Positions 56,129-64,000 of a DNA stretch of 64,000 nt are shown piece by piece. Numbering within the stretch: position 1 is the stretch's first letter; each line of letters opens with the position of its first letter. The notes under the pieces were generated by a model. The model was not told where the DNA came from. It worked only from the letters and a program-made list of their open reading frames with translations, and did no database searches. Source of the stretch: Dioscorea cayenensis subsp. rotundata (lineage: Eukaryota; Streptophyta; Magnoliopsida; Dioscoreales; Dioscoreaceae); assembly GCF_009730915.1 (NCBI RefSeq), contig NC_052489.1:23181916-23245915 (forward strand), in the 5' to 3' direction. The translations under genes were made by a program, and so were the position numbers.

Positions 56129-57464
56129 GGGCGGTTCTTATCGCTTGGGGGTCGTCTTACGCTGATTAATTTGGTGTTATCTGCGATGCCAACGTATTGG
56201 ATGTCGGTGTTTAAACTGCCTGCGTGAGTTACTAAAAAAATCGATCGGATCAGAAGAGATTTTTTGTGGTCGGGTCCGGACATTGAGCAACCATCTTACA
56301 GGCTTGTGTGTTGGAAAAACCTCTGCAGGCCTCGTGCGCAGGGTAGGTGGGGGATTTTGGACCTGAATGTTTTCAACCAAGCGCTGCTTGGGAAGTGGTG
56401 GTGGAAGTTCTTAATGGACAATAGTTGTTGGGGTGCTGAGGTTATTCAATTCAACTATAATATGTCTCGTCGGGATTTATTTCCTAGATGCCCGGGTGGT
56501 ATCTCTTTTTTCTGGAAAGGGGTGATCTCTTGTTTGCTGGCCCTACGATGCTGCATGCATCTGGAATCTAGTGAGGGGCTTCCTTCCTTCCGGTGGAAGC
56601 TAACTGGCAATGGGACGTTTACGGTTAAATCCTTCTACAACTTTATGCAGGATGGTTGCCTCCGTTGCCCGGTGGCAAAGTTCTTCTGGCGTGACGGATG
56701 CCCTAGGAAGATTCTTCTACTTAATTGGATGGTGTGGAAGAACAAAGTTCTGACGTTGGCGAATCTGGAGATGCGTCGGTGTAATAGGTTGCTTACGGCC
56801 ACGTGCGTGCTCTGTCACTCAAAGATCGAGATTGTGGATCATCTGTTCCTTCACTGCCTTTTTGTCCGACCTATTTGGACTTATTTTACTAATTTGTTAC
56901 ATATCCCGGATCCCCGGGAGGAGATGTCCAGTATTTGGGGTTCGTGGCGTCTTTCTGTGAGTCCCCCGTTAAGAGAGATGTGTGATTTAGTGATGAAAGC
57001 TATTGTGTGGAACGTTTGGTTTATTAGAAATGATTGTATTTTTAATGCCAATGTGTTACCCGGCTATGCTATGATCTTGAAGATTGACCGTATGCTTTTA
57101 CATTAGTTCTCTGCAGTTTCTGCTAGTGGGCAGTTGAAGCTGGAGGACTCCATGTCGAGCGTCCGTCGCAACTTGGAGTTTTTGGGACCCCGTGCAGGGA
57201 GACTCTTGTGTCTTTGGCTTTGGAGGAGGTGCACGTTCTGATCGAGGAGTAGGGGCCTTTGTTGTCTGGTTTTGAGGTGGCTGCGTCCCCTCTCTTTATG
57301 TTCTTTTGCTTTTGTGGTTTTGTGTCTGGTCTTGTGGCTGTTTGATCACTTCTTGTGGTTTGTTTGGGTTTTTTGTCGGTCTCTACCCGTCTTTGGATAG
57401 GAGGTTGTCTCTGTTTCTCTTTTAATAGATCTGTGGTTTATCCACTTTTTCAAAAAAAAAAAAA
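56129..57464 (+). mobile_element. 5'-truncated LINE with poly-A tail and 19-bp TSD
   Basis: The insertion carries the 3' end of a plant L1-type LINE. It includes the last part of reverse transcriptase (LSLGGRLTLINLVLSAMPTY in a frame starting near 56131), the zf-RVT domain, a 3' UTR of about 350 bp, and an A13 tail (57452-57464). The 19-mer ATGTATTATTCCTTGTAAA (56110-56128) recurs after the tail (57465-57483) with one mismatch. The target duplication and tail define the insertion completely. 5' truncation is typical of target-primed reverse transcription. Confidence 0.9.
56264..57106 (+). pseudogene. LINE reverse-transcriptase C-terminus with zf-RVT domain
   Basis: An open frame of 280 codons encodes the end of an L1-type polyprotein: the DFLWSG-type junction, PRAQGRWGILDLNVFNQALL, WRDGCPRKILLLNWMVWKNK and the zinc-binding pattern CVLCHSKIEIVDHLFLHC, then IWTYF. 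Upstream in frame, near 56227, a stop interrupts the RT sequence, and the catalytic palm (FADD) is outside the truncated insertion. It is not a host gene. The first ATG has no significance because the element is truncated. Confidence 0.85.
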
Positions 57465-57483
57465 ATGTATTATTCGTTGTAAA

Positions 57484-57977
57484 TCAATATAAATCTAATT
57501 AGTTTGGTATTCAAATGAGTCGATTTAGTTGACTGTTATAAATTCAACTAAACTAACCAAATAAACTAATCGTTTAGAAAGTTTCTAGTTACGAACCAAG
57601 AATGATAAACTGAATAAATCAAATCTAAGTTTAGTCTTCCCTTAGCCCCTTCTCTTATAAACTATCAAATATATTGAAACAAACTAACCAACTGATAATT
57701 TTATTAAAATTAGTATTTTAAAATAAAAAAACCCAAATTCTTTGGAGTTGACTGGATATATCACATATTATTTGTTGTTTTTCTAGTCATACTTGTGAGA
57801 TCAGAACAATTCTTTTTGATGGTCAATTCGGTGAATATTATTTAAATATAAGGAATTTGCTGCAAGCAAACTGTTTTGGGTTTCAATGGATACTTTTGTT
57901 TGCCATCAAATTTATGCCTTTTATAAAAATATTTGTGAGAAACTCAAACTTATCTCTTTTGATAATTTTAAATTTAG
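57484..57977. other. AT-rich sequence before the beta-glucosidase relic
   Basis: Short repeated words around CTAACCAAATAAACTAATC and TTTAGTTGACTG resemble those at 61190-61330 in front of the intact beta-glucosidase gene. This could mean that promoter-side sequence was duplicated with the relic. No coding region is recognised. Confidence 0.35.
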
Positions 57978-58310
57978 GAAAATATTGAGTTGATGCATTT
58001 CTTTGTATTGAGGTTTACACTTTATAAATAATATTTTAAATAAATGATGGGAGATATGATGGAGTTAACGCTTTGGGGATTGAATTTTACAATAATTTTA
58101 TTAATGAACTCCCAAAAAAAGCATTGACTACTAAATTCTATTTGACGAGGCTTTAAATTTCTATCATAGTTGAATATTTTTAAAAATACAACATTCATCA
58201 CAATGAATCATTATGACATTTCTATTTTTTTTTTTAATAAATCATTATGATATTTCTCAAGAGGTTGAAGATCAATATGGTGCAAGGTTGACTGTCAAAA
58301 TACAATATGT
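57978..58310 (+). pseudogene. Beta-glucosidase pseudogene (exons 4-6 remnant)
   Basis: Three segments align in order with exons 4, 5 and 6 of the intact gene at 61607. 57978-58015 (after TTTAG, AAATATTGAGTTGATGCAT) matches exon 4. 58045-58113 (AGATATGATGGAGTTAACGC, GGGATTGAATTTTACAATAA) matches exon 5. 58240-58308 (AATCATTATGATATTTCTCA, GAGGTTGAAGATCAATATGG) matches exon 6. The intervening introns are shortened, exon 4 loses homology after about 35 bp, and the frames are broken. It is a decayed tandem duplicate lying 3.3 kb upstream in the same orientation. Confidence 0.8.
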
Positions 58311-58554
58311 ATGCTTTTATATAAGCATTGACCAAGATTTTGAAGTCTAAATATTAACTTTGTAGTAATTAATTAGATTTGAACATTAATCTAGCATGTA
58401 ATTAACCAGAGATGACAAACTGTGATCAATATTTGACCCATTAAAACTCATAAAGGCAGATAAAGATTAGGCAAAAACTTAAACCGTACCAATTAAATTG
58501 AAAAGAGTAATCTAAACACCTTTTAAATAGGGTTTTTCTATAAGTGTACTTATC

Positions 58555-58784
58555 ATTTTTGGGAAGAGGAGTGGGGCGAACCCACTAGAGACCCCAGGGA
58601 CATGCACAAGCCTCGGTGGAACAAGTAGGGACGAGGCCGCGCTCACATGGACGCTGGAATCACTCGTACACAACCACTATTCACAACTCCCATAAATGTG
58701 CCATCAGCCGAGAATCGAACTCTCACCACTCGGTGAGAGCTCTATCGGTGACCCGTGTACCAATAGACCCACAGGTCGTTGGTA
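58555..58784 (-). mobile_element. tRNA-derived SINE with perfect 15-bp TSD
   Basis: Read on the minus strand, the 230-bp body begins CCAACGACCTGTGGGTCTAT. It has a tRNA-like head with a B box GAGTTCGATTCTC (minus strand, near 58707-58719) followed by an unrelated body, and ends in CCCAAAAAT. The 15-mer ATAAGTGTACTTATC flanks it perfectly on both sides (58540-58554 and 58785-58799). A pol III-type head, small size and a long direct duplication together define a SINE. The A box is less clear. The perfect duplication points to a young insertion. Confidence 0.75.
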
Positions 58785-58799
58785 ATAAGTGTACTTATC

Positions 58800-59991
58800 T
58801 TAAGCTACTAGAAATTAAGAAGGCAATGTGTCACTAGCAGTTTAGCAATTAAAAACCTAATAAATGAATCTATATACATGTTTGAATAGTAATAGAATGA
58901 ATTAATGCAATTATGTTAAATAATTATCAAATTTTTTTATTTAAATCTATTAACATGCTTAAAATTTTTATTAGAAAATATCAAAAATAGATCCCTAATA
59001 GTTCTTAAAATGATGTTATAACGTTTTGTTAATGGAAATTTGTGCATGTATGTGTGTGTATATATATATACGAAGATGCATCATTTGCGGAAGTTCGTAG
59101 TCCGTAGATGCACTAATTATTAGGGATGTTTGTTGATAACTATTTAATCATCTAAAGACTATTATTTATATAGACACTGTATAAAAAGTACTGTATATGA
59201 CCATTATTTACTATTGTTGTATATTGTGTATAAATAAATTATAACCATTGAATGTACATGCAATGACAACTGTAGATATCCTTAAATTTGAAATGTAGAG
59301 ACGTCTCTATATGATGGGTTCTATATATGTGTATATATATATATTATTAAAAAAACAACAGTATTTACATAAAAAATGATTTTTTTTTAACATGGTCTGT
59401 GTGTAGATATATAGATAGACCGTATTAAACAAATTCATTTTTTATGTCAATACTGTTGCTTTTTTTAAGGATGCATAAGTGTTAGTTTTTATAGGAGTAT
59501 ACTTGTAACCATACACTTCTTTCATAATTTTATTTGATGTTTTAATTGTTTATGTTAATACATATTTTTGTAATATATGAACTATATCGATAGATTATAA
59601 TACAATACTTGTAATTTATAAAAAACAAATATAAAAACGTACAACATTGCATCAATAATTTTTACAAGTTAATTATTTATGAATTTTTAATCAATAATTA
59701 ACACTCATTGACTTTCATTTTATTAATTTTTGGGTTAATCTTATATTTACAGATGATGATAATGATGTATCGGCGACAAGGAAGGTGCAATTGTGAGATT
59801 TTTTTTTTAATGGTCTCTTATTTAGTTCATCTATAATTAAATGTGTGAAGTTGACAATATATTAAAACGTCAATAACAGAATTTAATTTAATTTAAGAAT
59901 GACTCTCCATCGAGATTTGCGGATGAAATAAGCCAATCGAATTTATTATTATTTTTTATAAAAATATATAGATAATAATTTTGTTAAACTT
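58800..59991. other. Intergenic, AT-rich, with a foldback
   Basis: No gene is seen. An (AT)n run occurs at 59058-59071. An inverted repeat with arms 59346-59398 and 59417-59470 (arm words AACAACAGTATTTACATAAA and its diverged complement) can form a hairpin of about 125 bp around a GTGTGTAGATATATAGAT centre. Confidence 0.6.
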
Positions 59992-60363
59992 GGGTAAATT
60001 TTTTACTAGATCACTAAACTATTCCTTATTTTTATTTTGATCATCGAACTTCAATTTGTATCAATTTGGTCACTCAACTTTAATTTGATTTCACCGAGCA
60101 ATAAATCAAGAATTTCAACTCCTAATTGATTGCATAGTTGTTTGAAAATCCGAATTAGTCCTCCCTATGACATATTATTAAGTCTATTGGAGGTGTCTAT
60201 GTCATTGAAAAATAACTATATCATTTATTTGGGGGTCAAAATCCTTTGATTTATTACCTATTGAAATCAAATTAAAGTTGAGTGATCAAATTGATACAAA
60301 TTGAAGTTTGATGATCAAAATGAAAATGAGTCAAAGTTTAGTGACCTACTAAAAAATTTACTC
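59992..60363. mobile_element. MITE with about 100-bp inverted arms
   Basis: The left arm (GGGTAAATTTTTTACTAGAT, then CACTAAACT, ATTTTGATCATCGAACTTCA, ATTTGTATCAATTTGGTCAC, TCAACTTTAATTTGATTTCA) recurs in inverse on the right with few mismatches, ending CTAMTAAAAAATTTACTC. The arms enclose about 170 bp. There is no coding capacity. No clean target duplication was found. The end sequence resembles Mutator-type MITEs. Confidence 0.75.
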
Positions 60364-60757
60364 GACAAAAGAGATTATCACAAACTAATAAAAAAAATAT
60401 AAGTTACTAATTAAACTAAAGTATAACATGTGGCCTCAAATTTTGGTGATGATGCAAGTGATGCTCAATAAGATAGATATAAGATAGGTGAAAACTACTA
60501 GTGACATCTAAAAAATAACTGTCGATGGTGAATCAGTTATCATGGGTGATAATGGGAGAATACAAAGTAATATCCTTCTTAACTGGTTCCAGATTTAGGT
60601 GTAATCATTTTACTAGAGGCAATGGTGAACGAACTAAAGTTAACTTTATTTGATTGTAGAGATGAAGCCTTTAACCAAGTCTAGAGCTACATATATTTAG
60701 AAAATGAGATTGATTTTTATTATAATCAACATAGGTGGGAAAGAATTGCAATTGAAG
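60364..60757. other. Intergenic between MITE and LINE fragment
   Basis: No recognised gene. The sequence has fairly balanced composition with no domain-bearing open frame. Confidence 0.4.
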
Positions 60758-60769
60758 ATGCTGTTAAAT

Positions 60770-61043
60770 GCCTTGAGAGTGATCCAATTTTGCCCGCCTG
60801 TGTCGACCTCTATTGCCTTTTGATGGGCCTCATCTGTGCAGCCGTTGTTTGTCTATTTTGTTGTGGTTGTTGTCCTTTTTGTTGTTTTTTTTGTAAAACC
60901 TAGGGTGCTTCATCTCTGGTGATGCCTCTCTAGCTTCTTCTTGTGTTATGTTTGTTCTTGTTTTTTTGTTTCAGTTATCTCTATTTTATCTTCGTTTGAT
61001 TTTTTTAAATAAATTGGTGATTTATCCACTTTATTAAAAAAAA
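60770..61043 (+). mobile_element. LINE 3'-UTR fragment with 12-bp TSD
   Basis: A 274-bp T-rich segment ends ATTTATCCACTTTATT plus an A-tail, very like the 3' end of the LINE at 57464 (GTTTATCCACTTTTTC plus A-tail). It is flanked by ATGCTGTTAAAT (60758-60769) and ATGCAGTTAAAT (61044-61055). It is therefore an extremely 5'-truncated insertion from the same LINE family. Confidence 0.75.
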
Positions 61044-61055
61044 ATGCAGTTAAAT

Positions 61056-61564
61056 CTTTCCAACTAAATATTTCAAAATATAGCTCCTACCTTTAAAGTA
61101 AGTTTTAAATTAAGCCTCCAAACAAAATAAATAAATAAATAAATAAATAACACCTCCAACCAATATTTGAGCAAAATGATTACACAATAAATTAAATCAA
61201 TTTAATTATTCAGTTAGTTTTGTATTCAGATTAGTCAGTTTAATTTCATATATTAAAATTTATATTTATTTGATGTAAGTTTAAGTTTTATAGATCCAAC
61301 TAAAATAAACTAAATCAACTTATAAATTATATTCAAAATAAAATTTATAAAAAATAACAAATCCACTGTTTGCTTCGAAATCATTTAGAATTCATGAGAT
61401 GAGTATAGGTTTCTACAACACGAAAAGCAAAGTTGACAATGGAATTAACATATGTTATTTTACATGGTTGGGTTGTGGTACACGTCTCAAGTATTGATAT
61501 ATTTTTTCTTGTTGCAATATAATTGGATATTTGGATGAGAAGAGTGAGTAGGTTTTGCAAGTTC
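61056..61564. other. Beta-glucosidase upstream region
   Basis: AT-rich, with an (AAAT)n tract at 61128-61150. No coding region. It holds the promoter of the following gene. Confidence 0.4.
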
Positions 61565-61572
61565 TATAAATA
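61565..61572 (+). promoter_or_regulatory. TATA box of beta-glucosidase gene
   Basis: TATAAATA lies 35-42 bp before ATG 61607 and only 5-12 bp before the alternative ATG 61577. This spacing puts transcription start near 61595-61600, downstream of 61577, so 61607 is the more likely translation start. Confidence 0.5.
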
Positions 61573-61606
61573 ATAGATGTCTAAATTATTATCATGTAGC
61601 AAGAAG

Positions 61607-64000
<2,394 letters not shown>

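Noticed and set aside
58685-58775. Functional tRNA gene
   Set aside because: A B-box is present but the sequence does not form a complete cloverleaf by eye. It continues into a 230-bp body with flanking 15-bp direct repeats, so it is a SINE.
61577-61606. Earlier ATG of the beta-glucosidase
   Set aside because: Only 5-12 bp downstream of the TATA box, therefore probably upstream of transcription start. ATG 61607 yields a cleaner signal peptide.

Overview
This is a stretch of plant (angiosperm) nuclear genome. It is AT-rich, with introns that fit GT-AG rules, plant-specific gene families, and plant transposon types of nearly every class. Several genes (FLA, GT47, subtilase) are single-exon and GC-rich, while others (GST, reductase, beta-glucosidase) are AT-rich. 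That two-class pattern is common in monocots, but I cannot fix the species.

Seven host genes are recognisable: a fasciclin-like arabinogalactan protein (FLA8/FLA10 type, minus strand, 1294-2580); a two-exon NEET/CDGSH iron-sulfur protein (6531-6979); an intronless GT47 exostosin-family glycosyltransferase (12887-14353); a two-exon tau-class glutathione transferase (19390-21165); a three-exon zinc-free medium-chain reductase of the enone/alkenal reductase type (48364-51128); an intronless SBT1.3-like subtilase (52737-55043); and the 5' part of a family-1 beta-glucosidase that runs off the right edge (from 61607). A decayed beta-glucosidase copy lies 3.3 kb upstream of the last gene.

The 45 kb between the NEET and subtilase genes is mostly nested transposable elements. 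Many have ends I could define by terminal inverted repeats and target-site duplications: two hAT elements (15604-16358, 21524-22362), two PIF/Harbinger-like elements (22425-28188 with a deleted Ty3/gypsy element inside, and 42439-45150), Tourist- and Mutator-type MITEs, two truncated LINEs, a tRNA-like SINE and a Tekay/Del-like LTR remnant. A candidate element at 28240-33334 carries fragments of at least four unrelated host genes, all on the plus strand, plus a two-length minisatellite.

The most unusual object is a 6.9-kb Mutator-like element (35310-42205). It has an almost intact transposase core on the minus strand, a decayed second gene of the plant-mobile-domain/Ulp1-associated type on the plus strand, and partial second copies of its own exons. 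Its non-coding intervals, including both transposase introns, are built on a degenerate repeat with a GTTTAAAC-like core spaced almost exactly every 20 bp. The core is nearly absent from the exons. The same element holds a long imperfect foldback and a perfect 19-bp-arm palindrome.

The host genes do not form a pathway. They are independent plant genes (cell wall, Fe-S, detoxification, proteolysis, glycoside metabolism) separated by transposon insertions.
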